This document shows positions 1-7,263 of a stretch of DNA of 12,059 nucleotides, in pieces (positions within the stretch are counted from its first letter, which is position 1; the number at the start of each line of letters is the position of its first letter). Made by a program: the position numbers and the translations under genes. The notes under the pieces were generated by a model. It was not told the DNA's origin and searched no databases. It was given only the letters and a program-made list of their open reading frames with translations. This DNA is from Alphaproteobacteria bacterium (GTDB lineage: Bacteria > Pseudomonadota > Alphaproteobacteria > UBA6615): contig JABDJY010000124.1 of assembly GCA_013003285.1 (NCBI GenBank), positions 1 through 12,059 on the forward strand. The letters are read 5' to 3'.

Positions 1-518
1 ACCAGACGCTGGCGCTGGCCGACAATCTCGACGCACCGGCCAACATGTTTCTCGGCCGCGAGATCATGACCCCCTTCCGCACCCTGAACGACGACGCCAT
101 GGAGCACGAGGCGCGCCAGGTGATCGCGCGCCTCAATCCCAACTTCACCAACATCACCGATCCGGTGCGCACCATGTCGGGTGGGCAGCGCCAATCGGTA
201 GCGATTGCCCGGGCGATTCTATTCAACGCGCGTATCCTGATCATGGACGAGCCGACCGCCGCGCTGGGGCCGCACGAAACGGCGATGGTCGCCAATCTGG
301 TCAAGCAGTTGAAGGATGAGGGGATCGGCATTTTTCTGATCAGCCATGATCTGCACGACGTCTTTGACCTGTCCGACCGGGTCTGCGTCATGAAGAATGG
401 CGGGGTCGTGGCGACCCGCCGCACCAGTGAAGTCACCCAGGACGATGTGCTGGGCATGATCATCATGGGTAAACTGCCCGAAGATGATTCCAATGGTGCA
501 AACGCGCCTGGTTCCTGA
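1..518 (+). CDS. Sugar ABC transporter ATP-binding protein (FrcA-like), 3' part
   Basis: This is the C-terminal 171 residues of an ABC ATPase; the reading frame is open from base 3 and the start lies outside the window. Visible motifs are the end of the Q-loop region (QTLALADNLD, then ANMFLGRE), the ABC signature MSGGQRQ at about 174-194, Walker B ILIMDEP at about 234-254 followed by the D-loop, and the H-loop SHDLHD at about 339-356. The LADNL..NMFLGRE pattern and the ending shortly after an LGMIIMG-like segment match the single-domain ATPases of CUT2-type importers (FrcA type, about 260 residues). RbsA/XylG-type proteins, in contrast, carry two fused domains. It would energise uptake of a monosaccharide at the inner membrane with a permease and periplasmic binding protein, probably encoded to the left. 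The sugar cannot be told from this fragment. Walker A is outside the window. Confidence 0.92.
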   Translation, partial: QTLALADNLDAPANMFLGREIMTPFRTLNDDAMEHEARQVIARLNPNFTNITDPVRTMSGGQRQSVAIARAILFNARILIMDEPTAALGPHETAMVANLVKQLKDEGIGIFLISHDLHDVFDLSDRVCVMKNGGVVATRRTSEVTQDDVLGMIIMGKLPEDDSNGANAPGS

Positions 519-529
519 CCGGCGGTCAG
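515..529. terminator. Stem-loop in the 18-bp convergent gap
   Basis: A perfect inverted repeat, CTGACC-GGC-GGTCAG, overlaps the stop codon of the ABC ATPase gene and fills most of the gap before the stop of the converging methyltransferase gene. The 6-bp GC-rich stem with a 3-nt loop could slow polymerase from both sides. No T-tract follows on either strand, so it is not a classical intrinsic terminator. Confidence 0.3.
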
Positions 530-536
530 CGGCGCG

Positions 537-1694
537 TCACGGCCAGAGCCGCTCGGTGGCGATTTTGGCGCCTTCCGCCATGGACCGCAATTTGGCATTG
601 ACGACGCTGGGGAAAACTCCCTTGCGGCCGGCATAAGTGCCGAAGCCGCAATCGCTGCCGGCCAGAACCCGCTCACGCCCGACGATATTGGCGTAGTTGC
701 AGATGCGCTGGGCCACCAGAACCGGATGCTCGACGAAATTCGACGTCGAATCGATCACCCCGGGAACCAGCACCTTGTCGTCGGGAATTTTCGCCGCTTT
801 CCAGTCTTCCCATTCGTGCTCGTGGCGCGGATTGGCGCCTTCGAAGAGCAGCGCCTGCGGCCGCGCCTTGTTCAACAATCCGAACAGACTCTTTATCGGT
901 AGGTCGTGGGTGTGGGGGCCAGCATAATTGAGCCAGCAGATATGCATGCGCATGGCCTCAGGTGGGATGTCCGAAGTCGCCGCGTTGAGCGCCTCGATGC
1001 TTTTTTCGGCGTCGGCGAGGAAGTCTTTCTCGCTCATTGCCTGATAGTCGGTGTGCCGGGCGCCGGCGAGATCGGGGCAGTCGAGCTGGAGCACGAACCC
1101 GGCTTCGTGGATGGCGTTATATTCCGGCCGCATGGCCTCGATAAGCTCTTCGCGGTAAGTGTCGCGGTCGGGATAGTAGGTGTTAGGGACATAGGTCGAT
1201 AGGCAGCCCGGCGATACCGAGTTCATGAAAATATCGACCGGCTTGGCGTCCGCCGTCGCCGCTTTAAGGTTGGCGATGTCACGGTCGAGGGGGCCATGAT
1301 CGGCATAAGCGACCGGCCCGTTGCACACCGTCGCTTTCATCAATTCGGTACCGCCGCGCATGGCCTCCGTCATTAGCCCGGGAAAGTCCTCCATGTCGCG
1401 CGGCGGCGGGCGGCCGGGCACGCCGGTGCCGTCGGTGCTGGCCAGCCCGGCCAGCCGGTGGCGGGCATAGACGTGGTACGAAATCTTGCTCATCTCCCCG
1501 TCGCAGACCACATCGACTCCGGCGGCGACCTGGTCGGCCACCGCTTGTTTGACCGCCTCGGTCGCGCGCGCCTGAAGGGCGCTCTCGTCGACCGCTTCAC
1601 CCCGGTCTTCTTTGCGCAGTAACTCGAGCAGGTCTTCGGGCCGCGGCAGGCTGCCCACATGGGTGGTGAGGATACGATCGGTGCTGAGCTTCAT
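537..1694 (-). CDS. Cobalamin-independent methionine synthase-like methyltransferase (MetE C-terminal domain only)
   Basis: This 385-residue protein belongs to the MetE C-terminal / UROD-like methyltransferase family (COG0620). The N-terminus has the family hallmark TTHVGSLPRP (residues 10-19), followed by a VVCDGEMSK segment (62-70) of the TIM barrel. All four residues matching the catalytic zinc ligands of E. coli MetE (His, Cys, Glu, Cys) are present: H251 and C253 in MHICW, E285 in LLFEGANP and C349 in GSDCG. The chemistry is therefore expected to be zinc-activated thiolate methylation or alkylation. It is about half the length of true MetE (about 750 residues) and lacks the N-terminal barrel. 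The methyl donor and thiol acceptor are thus uncertain: it could be a core-MetE-type methionine synthase or an enzyme on another thiol, such as the epoxyalkane:CoM transferase branch. The ATG at 1692-1694 is preceded by CAGGA (1699-1703, minus strand). It is convergent with the sugar ATPase and divergent from ppc. Confidence 0.85.
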   Translation of the reverse strand: MKLSTDRILTTHVGSLPRPEDLLELLRKEDRGEAVDESALQARATEAVKQAVADQVAAGVDVVCDGEMSKISYHVYARHRLAGLASTDGTGVPGRPPPRDMEDFPGLMTEAMRGGTELMKATVCNGPVAYADHGPLDRDIANLKAATADAKPVDIFMNSVSPGCLSTYVPNTYYPDRDTYREELIEAMRPEYNAIHEAGFVLQLDCPDLAGARHTDYQAMSEKDFLADAEKSIEALNAATSDIPPEAMRMHICWLNYAGPHTHDLPIKSLFGLLNKARPQALLFEGANPRHEHEWEDWKAAKIPDDKVLVPGVIDSTSNFVEHPVLVAQRICNYANIVGRERVLAGSDCGFGTYAGRKGVFPSVVNAKLRSMAEGAKIATERLWP

Positions 1695-1780
1695 AATGTC
1701 CTGCTGTGGCTGGGTTTCGGAATTGAGGGCGCGAGCTTAGACAAACCGGCGCCCTGTCGCAAAGGCCGTGAACGGTCGCG

Positions 1781-1808
1781 GTGACGGCGGATAGCGGATA
1801 TATATAAT
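1781..1808 (+). promoter_or_regulatory. Predicted sigma-70-type promoter of ppc
   Basis: A perfect TATAAT (1803-1808) sits inside an AT run in otherwise GC-rich DNA. A 4/6 match to the -35 box (GTGACG, 1781-1786) lies 16 bp upstream. Transcription would start near 1815 and give a leader of about 24 nt before the ppc ATG. The rest of the 144-bp spacer between the divergent starts (1695-1838) shows no other clear element. Confidence 0.5.
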
Positions 1809-1838
1809 CCTCTCCACCGGCCCCATCGACAGGCAAAC

Positions 1839-4628
1839 ATGACTCACCAAGACCAGACGGACGTACCCGGCCCCCTGCCGAACGCGGCGAGCGACAAGGA
1901 TTTGCCGTTGCTCGACGATATTCGCCTGCTGGGGCGGCTATTGGGCGATTGCGTGCGCGAGCAGGAAGGCGCGGATATTTTCGATATCATCGAGGATATT
2001 CGCCAGACCTCGATCCGTTTTTATCGCGACGATGACGGCGCGGCGAAGCGTGAGTTGGAGAATTTCCTCAACGCCCTGGATCCCGAACACGCGGTCCAAG
2101 TGGTGCGTGCGTTCAGCTATTTCTCCCATCTCGCCAATATCGCCGAAGACCAGCACCATATCCGGCGCACCCGCGCCCACGACATTGCCGGCGATGCGCC
2201 GCGCGCGGGTACCATCGCCAACGCGCTGGAACATGCCGGTCTGGTCGGCATCTCCGGCGCGGCGATCCGCGCGTTCTTCAATGAGGCCCTGGTGAGCCCG
2301 GTTTTGACCGCCCATCCCACCGAAGTGCGACGCAAGAGCACCATGCGCCATGAAATGGAAGTGGCCGCGCAGCTCGACAATCGCGAACGCGGCCATCGCA
2401 CACCGGCGGAATTGGCCGCCATCGAAGAACAACTCCGCCGCTCGGTCCTGACGGTCTGGCAGACTAACTTACTGCGCCAGTCAAAACTGGCGGTGCGCGA
2501 TGAGGTGGAAAACGGTCTGTCCTATTACGATTTCACGTTCCTGCGCGAGCTGCCGAAATTCTACGCCGCCTTGGAGGACCGTCTGGACGCTCACGACCCC
2601 GATGGGGCGGGGGACCCGATCAGCTCGTTTCTGCGGGTTGGCAGTTGGATCGGTGGCGATCGGGACGGTAATCCGTTCGTCACCGCCGAAGTGTTGCGCC
2701 AAACATTGCGGATGCAAAGCAGCCGCGCCTTCGCCTTTTACCTCGACGAGCTGCATGAGCTGGGCGGCGAGTTGTCGCTGTCGTCGCGGGTGGTTGGGGT
2801 CTCGGCGGCGCTCATGGCGCTGGCGGAACAATCGCCGGACACCTCATCGCACCGGGCGCACGAACCCTACCGCCGGACCATTAGCGGGCTCTATGCCCGG
2901 TTGGCCGCCACGGCGGTGAAATTTGGTGCGTCCGCGCCGTCGCGCCATCCGATCGGCGAGGCGGCTCCCTACGATACGCCGGCCGAATTTTCGGCCGATC
3001 TGGATGTCATTCGGCTCTCGCTGATCGAGAACGGGTCCGCCGCCCTGGCGAAAGGCCGGCTGCGCCATCTCTGCCGCGCGGTCGATTGTTTCGGTTTTCA
3101 TCTGGCGAGCCTCGATCTGCGGCAGAATTCAGCGGTTCACGAACGCACCATCGCCGAATTGTTCGAGGCCGTTGAGCCTGGCATCAACTACAGCGACAAG
3201 AGCGAAGATGAACGGGTCGCGCTGCTTGTCGGCGAACTCACCACCGCCCGTGCGCTGTTGCGTCCGTCCTGGTCCTATTCGGACGAAACGGCGGCTGAAT
3301 TGGCGGTGTTTGATGCCGCCGCCGATGCCCATGCGTTGTTGGGGGCACGAGCGATTCCGACGGCGATTATCTCGAACACCACTAATGTCTCCGATCTGCT
3401 CGAACTGGCGGTTCTACTCAAACAGGTGGGGTTGGTCGTCCCCGAGGGCCGCAGCGCGGTCAATATGGTGCCGCTATTCGAGACTATCGAAGATTTGCGC
3501 AACTGCGTGACGATCATGGATCGGCTGCTGTCGATCCCCCAGTACCGGGAATGCGTCGATAGTCTCGGCGGCGTGCAAGAGGTCATGCTGGGCTATTCCG
3601 ATAGCAACAAGGATGGCGGCTTCGTCACGTCCGGGTGGGAACTTTATAAGGCCGAGATCGGGCTGATCGAGCTGTTCGCGCGCCACGAGATAAAGCTGCG
3701 CCTGTTCCATGGCCGCGGCGGCACGGTCGGCCGGGGCGGCGGACCCAGCTACGAGGCCATATTGGCGCAACCGGTCGGTGCCGTGCAGGGGCAGATTCGG
3801 GTGACCGAGCAGGGCGAGATCATTTCCAGTAAATATTCCAATCCCGATCTGGGCCGCCGCAATTTGGAGGCCATGACCGCGGCAACGCTGGAAGCGACCC
3901 TTTTGCAGCCGGAAAAGACGGCGCCGGACGAGCGCTATCTCGAGACCATGGAGCAGCTCTCTGCCCATACGTTCGCCGCCTATCGGGGGCTGGTCTACGA
4001 GACCGAAGGATTCGAGGACTATTTTCAAGCGTCCACGGTGATCAGCGAAATCTCGAGCCTGAATATCGGCTCGCGGCCGGCCTCGCGCATTCAGTCGGGT
4101 AAAATAGAAGATCTGCGCGCCATCCCCTGGGTATTCAGCTGGGCCCAGTGCCGCTTGATGCTGCCGGGCTGGTACGGCTTTGGGTCGGCGGTGGAAGCCT
4201 GGTCGGCGCAGAATCCCGGCGATGGCCTAGCGCATCTACGGGCGATGTACCGGGACTGGCCGTTTTTCCGCACCCAGCTTTCTAATATGGACATGGTTCT
4301 GGCCAAGAGCTCCATCGCCATCGCGTCGCGCTATGCGGCGCTGGTGGAGGACGAAGCGTTACGAGTGAAAATTTTCGGCCGCATTCGCGATGAGTGGCGC
4401 GCCTCGATCGACGCCCTGCTGAAGATCTCCGGCAATGAAAAATTACTGCAAGGCAATCCGCTGCTCGAGCGCTCGATCCAGAATCGCTTTCCCTATCTCG
4501 ATCCCCTGAATCATATTCAGGTGGAGATGCTGAAACAGTATCGGCAAAATTCCAATGACCCGAACGTTTTGCGGGGCATTCAACTGACCATCAACGGCAT
4601 CTCGGCAGGCCTGCGCAATAGCGGATAA
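1839..4628 (+). CDS. ppc: Phosphoenolpyruvate carboxylase
   Basis: It catalyses PEP + bicarbonate to oxaloacetate + phosphate, the anaplerotic feed of the TCA cycle, as a cytosolic Mg-dependent tetramer. The 929-residue product is slightly longer than the E. coli enzyme (883) and collinear with it. The catalytic His is in VLTAHPTEV (H159, E. coli H138). Further family blocks are GSWIGGDRDGNP (from G268), SDSNKDGG (S587 onward; K591 matches K546) and FHGRGGTVGRGGGP (R626 and R632 match R581 and R587). The protein ends in AGLRNSG, equivalent to the conserved AGMRNTG tail. Residues that bind aspartate/malate in the E. coli enzyme all have counterparts (R632, K823, R883, N927), so feedback inhibition is expected. 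The ATG at 1839 is preceded by a weak CAGG (1830-1833). It is monocistronic by layout: divergent from the methyltransferase and convergent, 6 bp apart, with the dehydrogenase gene. Confidence 0.97.
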   Translation: MTHQDQTDVPGPLPNAASDKDLPLLDDIRLLGRLLGDCVREQEGADIFDIIEDIRQTSIRFYRDDDGAAKRELENFLNALDPEHAVQVVRAFSYFSHLANIAEDQHHIRRTRAHDIAGDAPRAGTIANALEHAGLVGISGAAIRAFFNEALVSPVLTAHPTEVRRKSTMRHEMEVAAQLDNRERGHRTPAELAAIEEQLRRSVLTVWQTNLLRQSKLAVRDEVENGLSYYDFTFLRELPKFYAALEDRLDAHDPDGAGDPISSFLRVGSWIGGDRDGNPFVTAEVLRQTLRMQSSRAFAFYLDELHELGGELSLSSRVVGVSAALMALAEQSPDTSSHRAHEPYRRTISGLYARLAATAVKFGASAPSRHPIGEAAPYDTPAEFSADLDVIRLSLIENGSAALAKGRLRHLCRAVDCFGFHLASLDLRQNSAVHERTIAELFEAVEPGINYSDKSEDERVALLVGELTTARALLRPSWSYSDETAAELAVFDAAADAHALLGARAIPTAIISNTTNVSDLLELAVLLKQVGLVVPEGRSAVNMVPLFETIEDLRNCVTIMDRLLSIPQYRECVDSLGGVQEVMLGYSDSNKDGGFVTSGWELYKAEIGLIELFARHEIKLRLFHGRGGTVGRGGGPSYEAILAQPVGAVQGQIRVTEQGEIISSKYSNPDLGRRNLEAMTAATLEATLLQPEKTAPDERYLETMEQLSAHTFAAYRGLVYETEGFEDYFQASTVISEISSLNIGSRPASRIQSGKIEDLRAIPWVFSWAQCRLMLPGWYGFGSAVEAWSAQNPGDGLAHLRAMYRDWPFFRTQLSNMDMVLAKSSIAIASRYAALVEDEALRVKIFGRIRDEWRASIDALLKISGNEKLLQGNPLLERSIQNRFPYLDPLNHIQVEMLKQYRQNSNDPNVLRGIQLTINGISAGLRNSG

Positions 4629-4634
4629 GGGCCA

Positions 4635-5798
4635 TCAGGCGCGCGTGGCTTCCGTCAGACAATGGGGTCCGAGCTGGTCGATTGAGGCGACGCCCATCTG
4701 CGCCAAGTTGGTGGCAAGCTGTTGGCTGAGAATATCGATGGTGCGGGTGGCGCCGGCTTCGGCGCCCGCGACCACGCCATAGACCGCGGCGCGGCCGACA
4801 AAGACGAAGTCCGCGCCCAGACACAGACCGATAATGATATCGGCGCCGCGGCGCACGCCGCTATCGAGCATCACGGTCATGCGGTCGCCGACCGCCGCCT
4901 TGATCGCCGGAAAGGCGTCGAGCGATGCTGGCGCGCGGTCGAGCTGGCGGCCACCATGGTTGGAGACGATGACGCCGTTAGCGCCCAGATCGGCCGCCCG
5001 GGTGGCGTCGTCCGGGTGCAGGATCCCCTTGACGATCAGCGGTCCTTTCCATAGCCGGCGATAGGTCTCAAGCTCGTGCCAGGTCTGGCCCGACGCCGGG
5101 GTCTGGGTCGCCATGAAGTCGAGCACTTGATGCACGTTCGAGCCGGATGGCGCATAGGGCACCCAGTTGCCCATGGTTGGTGCGCCGCCATTGCGCAGAT
5201 ATTCATAGGTCCATCTTGGATGTAATATCCCGTCGATGATGCGCCCCGGCGTGATTTTGCGCAGATCGTGGGAATACTGGTTGCGCGCGTTGCGTTCGCG
5301 CCGTGGGCGAATCGGCACATCGACGGTCAGCACCAACGCGCCCAATCCGGCATCGGCGCAGCGGCGGATCATGTCCTCGGTAATCTTGATGTCGCGCGCC
5401 GCATAGACCTGATACCAGGTCTGGTCGGGCGCGATGCGTGCGACGTCTTCGATGGTGTCGTTGCTGGCGCCGGACATCACATAGGGAATGTTGGCTTTGG
5501 CCGCGGCTGCCGCCAGGTTCAGGTCAGACCCCATGCGAAACAGTCCGGCGGCGCCGGTGGGGGCGAAACCGAAGGGATGCGCCCAGCTGCGGCCGAACAG
5601 GGTGGTGGTTTGGTCGATCTTCGTGACGTCGGTGAGATAGCGCGGCAGCAAATTGTAGCGGTTAAAGGCAGATTCGTTGCGTGGCAGCGCCGTTTCGGCC
5701 TCCACCCCACCTTCGATGAAATCGAAGGCGACCTTCGGTGTCCGCCGCTTGGCCATGCGGTACAAATCGTCAATGTTGACCGCTTTCTCAACACCCAT
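4635..5798 (-). CDS. FMN-dependent alpha-hydroxy-acid dehydrogenase/oxidase (lactate/mandelate/glycolate family)
   Basis: This 387-residue TIM-barrel flavoprotein oxidises an L-2-hydroxy acid to the 2-oxo acid and passes electrons to oxygen or the respiratory chain. Family landmarks are PTGAAGL (80-86) at the FMN site, WYQVY (Q130, Y132), LTVDVP (157-162) followed by Arg residues, KGI with K257, SNHGGRQLD with catalytic H281 and substrate-binding R284, and DSGVRRGAD (312-320) plus GR (335-336) for the FMN phosphate. The N-terminal motif is AFDFIEGG (24-31), and F27 aligns with substrate-binding Tyr24 of spinach glycolate oxidase (Tyr143 of flavocytochrome b2). This is unusual relative to characterised members. 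The EGG form of the motif is closer to mandelate dehydrogenase than to LldD, but the substrate is not determined. The start ATG has AGGTAG upstream (about 9 bp away). It lies 38 bp downstream of the VOC gene on the same strand, so probably in one operon with it. Confidence 0.9.
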   Translation of the reverse strand: MGVEKAVNIDDLYRMAKRRTPKVAFDFIEGGVEAETALPRNESAFNRYNLLPRYLTDVTKIDQTTTLFGRSWAHPFGFAPTGAAGLFRMGSDLNLAAAAAKANIPYVMSGASNDTIEDVARIAPDQTWYQVYAARDIKITEDMIRRCADAGLGALVLTVDVPIRPRRERNARNQYSHDLRKITPGRIIDGILHPRWTYEYLRNGGAPTMGNWVPYAPSGSNVHQVLDFMATQTPASGQTWHELETYRRLWKGPLIVKGILHPDDATRAADLGANGVIVSNHGGRQLDRAPASLDAFPAIKAAVGDRMTVMLDSGVRRGADIIIGLCLGADFVFVGRAAVYGVVAGAEAGATRTIDILSQQLATNLAQMGVASIDQLGPHCLTEATRA

Positions 5799-5836
5799 GA
5801 GCTACTACCTATTGTGAAATTTGAAAGCGGGTCCCG

Positions 5837-7108
5837 TCAGGCGACGTCGCTGACCAGCCCCTCGGCCTCGAGATGACCGTTGGCGATCAGTTCTTCGCGC
5901 GCCCGGCTCTTCCAATCGGCCCGCATCATGAAGCCGTCGGTATTACGGCAATGATTCTCGGCCCAGTCGATAAGCTCCTGGTCGCTCCACGACAGGTCGA
6001 GGGGCGCGCCATGGGGTGCCGGTACATACCAGACCGATTCGACGGCCAGTTCGACCACATTGCCTTCGGGATCGGGGAAATAGATCGAGAAGGAATTGCC
6101 ATGGCAGGTGTTGCGCAGCTTGCCGATGGCCGGGTGGGCCTCAAGCTCGCGCTCCATGCGGCGCAACTCGTCGAGGGACAGAATGCGCAGGCTGAGCTGA
6201 TTAACGCTGGTCGGCGCGTCCATGTCGCGGCCGGAGACCAAGATCACCTGATGATGTTCGTCGGGGTCGCGGCTGAGATAGGCATATTCGCGCGCCGGCT
6301 CGTTGCTGATAGCGGGCATGATGCCGCGGCCGGTTACGGCGTAACCGAGGACCGAATCGTAGAACTCCACCATCATATCCATATCGGCGACCTTGAAGCC
6401 GCAATGGGATTGGGCAATCTGCGGCGGCGGGGCGCTGTTTTCCGTCGGGTTCAACAAGATGCGGTCGGGATCGTTGGGGCGTTCGAAATCGGGATCGGCA
6501 TTGCCGGTCTCCGGCCCCTCATCGGTCAGGCGGTTTTCGGCGCGGAACTGCGCCTCTTTTTCCGCCCGCCAGTCGGCGCGCGACATATAGCCGGACGTTG
6601 CCTTGCAGCGTGCCTCGGTGGTTTGGCGAATGTTCGCGTCGCTCGCCGAAAGATCGAGCGGCCAGGCGGCCGGCTGCGGCACATAGTGCCCGGTCTCGAC
6701 TGAGATAGCGCAGCGGTTGCTTTCGGGGTCGCGGAAATAGAGCGTCCAAGAGATGCCATGGTCGATGGCGACCACATCGCTGACCTCGGCTTCGGCCTCG
6801 ACCAGTGCCTTGGCGTGGCGCAGCGCCGCCAGGTCGGGCGCCTTGAAGCCGGTCTCGCCGACGGTCGGCGGGTTTTCGGAAGAGCGGCCACTGGCCAGTA
6901 CGAATTGGTGATGCTCACGCGGTCGCCGGGTCATGAAGACGATGCGTATGGTTTCCTGCCGGGTCATGCCGTGATCGCTGACGCAGAAGCCGAGGACCCG
7001 TGTGTAGAAATCCTCCAGCTTGTCGGCATCGTCGCAATTTATGCCGAAATGGCTGAACATCACCGCCGGCGGTGTAACTTCGACTTCAACGGCTGTCGAA
7101 ACGGACAT
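5837..7108 (-). CDS. Tandem-duplicated VOC (glyoxalase/extradiol dioxygenase superfamily) protein
   Basis: The ATG at 7106-7108 is chosen over the in-frame upstream start at 7189. A strong Shine-Dalgarno (GGAGAAGG, 7112-7119 on the minus strand) precedes it, and homology begins just after it. The 423-residue protein is two copies of one unit, residues about 17-190 and about 232-410. Each has SHxG, FYxxVLG, EHHQ with a downstream SGR, HGxS, YFxDPExN, VE, then a shared extension YVPxP, PLDLSxSD and MxRADW. In repeat 2 the candidate metal ligands are H235, H285 or H286, and E353 in DPEGNVVE. Repeat 1 keeps H20 and H66/H67 but has A134 where E353 aligns; E138 is a possible substitute. This resembles two-domain type I extradiol dioxygenases, where only the second module binds iron. 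The likely role is metal-dependent chemistry on a small catechol, enediol or oxo acid; no specific substrate is claimed. It is probably co-transcribed with the downstream FMN dehydrogenase. Confidence 0.85.
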   Translation of the reverse strand: MSVSTAVEVEVTPPAVMFSHFGINCDDADKLEDFYTRVLGFCVSDHGMTRQETIRIVFMTRRPREHHQFVLASGRSSENPPTVGETGFKAPDLAALRHAKALVEAEAEVSDVVAIDHGISWTLYFRDPESNRCAISVETGHYVPQPAAWPLDLSASDANIRQTTEARCKATSGYMSRADWRAEKEAQFRAENRLTDEGPETGNADPDFERPNDPDRILLNPTENSAPPPQIAQSHCGFKVADMDMMVEFYDSVLGYAVTGRGIMPAISNEPAREYAYLSRDPDEHHQVILVSGRDMDAPTSVNQLSLRILSLDELRRMERELEAHPAIGKLRNTCHGNSFSIYFPDPEGNVVELAVESVWYVPAPHGAPLDLSWSDQELIDWAENHCRNTDGFMMRADWKSRAREELIANGHLEAEGLVSDVA

Positions 7109-7111
7109 GGG

Positions 7112-7119
7112 CCTTCTCC
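7112..7119 (-). promoter_or_regulatory. Ribosome binding site that fixes the VOC gene start
   Basis: On the minus strand GGAGAAGG ends 3 bases before the ATG, with its GGAG core 7 bases away. It is the clearest Shine-Dalgarno in the window. It argues against the longer reading from 7189, whose extra 27 residues are Arg/Pro-rich and unlike the family. Confidence 0.75.
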
Positions 7120-7216
7120 ACAGATGGGGGAATGGGGTCGAAAACTCTCCTAGCGTGGCGCAAAGCCGTCGGCGAGGCAAGAGGCGCACGATGGACCGGT
7201 GGTTGGAAAAACTATC

Positions 7217-7248
7217 GTTAATCCCGGGTTAACATCATTGATGTGAAC
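7217..7248. promoter_or_regulatory. Overlapping dyads, candidate operator
   Basis: Two overlapping inverted repeats lie between the divergent VOC and CorC-like genes. At 7228-7248 the half-sites GTTAACATCA and TGATGTGAAC flank a central T and pair at 9 of 10 positions; the inner 13 bp (7232-7244) are perfect. At 7217-7233, GTTAA and TTAAC flank CCCGGG with one extra T. The 21-bp size and single-base centre fit a dimeric helix-turn-helix repressor. No cognate regulator gene is in the window. The rest of the 236-bp spacer (7109-7344) holds only the two further palindromes listed separately and no convincing gene. Confidence 0.4.
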
Positions 7249-7263
7249 TGGCAAAAGCGATCT

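Noticed and set aside
1597..1836. Small minus-strand frame (79 residues) spanning the ppc/methyltransferase spacer
   Set aside because: It overlaps the start of the methyltransferase gene in another frame and crosses the ppc promoter; its composition is typical of a shadow frame.
3474..4028. 184-residue minus-strand frame inside ppc
   Set aside because: It lies antisense to the most conserved catalytic part of ppc and has no domain-like features.
4605..4614. GCAGGCCTGC palindrome at the end of ppc as a terminator
   Set aside because: It has no loop and no T-tract, and it encodes conserved C-terminal residues of the enzyme; its symmetry is likely incidental.
5268..6703. Two long plus-strand open frames (5268-5876 and 5873-6703) that overlap by ATGA like coupled genes
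   Set aside because: They lie wholly antisense to the FMN dehydrogenase and VOC genes, whose family motifs are unmistakable. Their translations show no recognisable domain, and GC-rich codon bias routinely leaves such antisense frames open.
5837..7108. The VOC protein as 4-hydroxyphenylpyruvate dioxygenase or hydroxymandelate synthase
   Set aside because: The characteristic HPPD C-terminal motifs are absent, and the EHHQ / DPEGN pattern fits the glyoxalase/extradiol side of the superfamily.
7109..7189. N-terminal extension of the VOC protein by 27 residues
   Set aside because: The extension is Arg/Pro-rich with no family similarity, and a strong Shine-Dalgarno sits immediately before the internal ATG at 7108.
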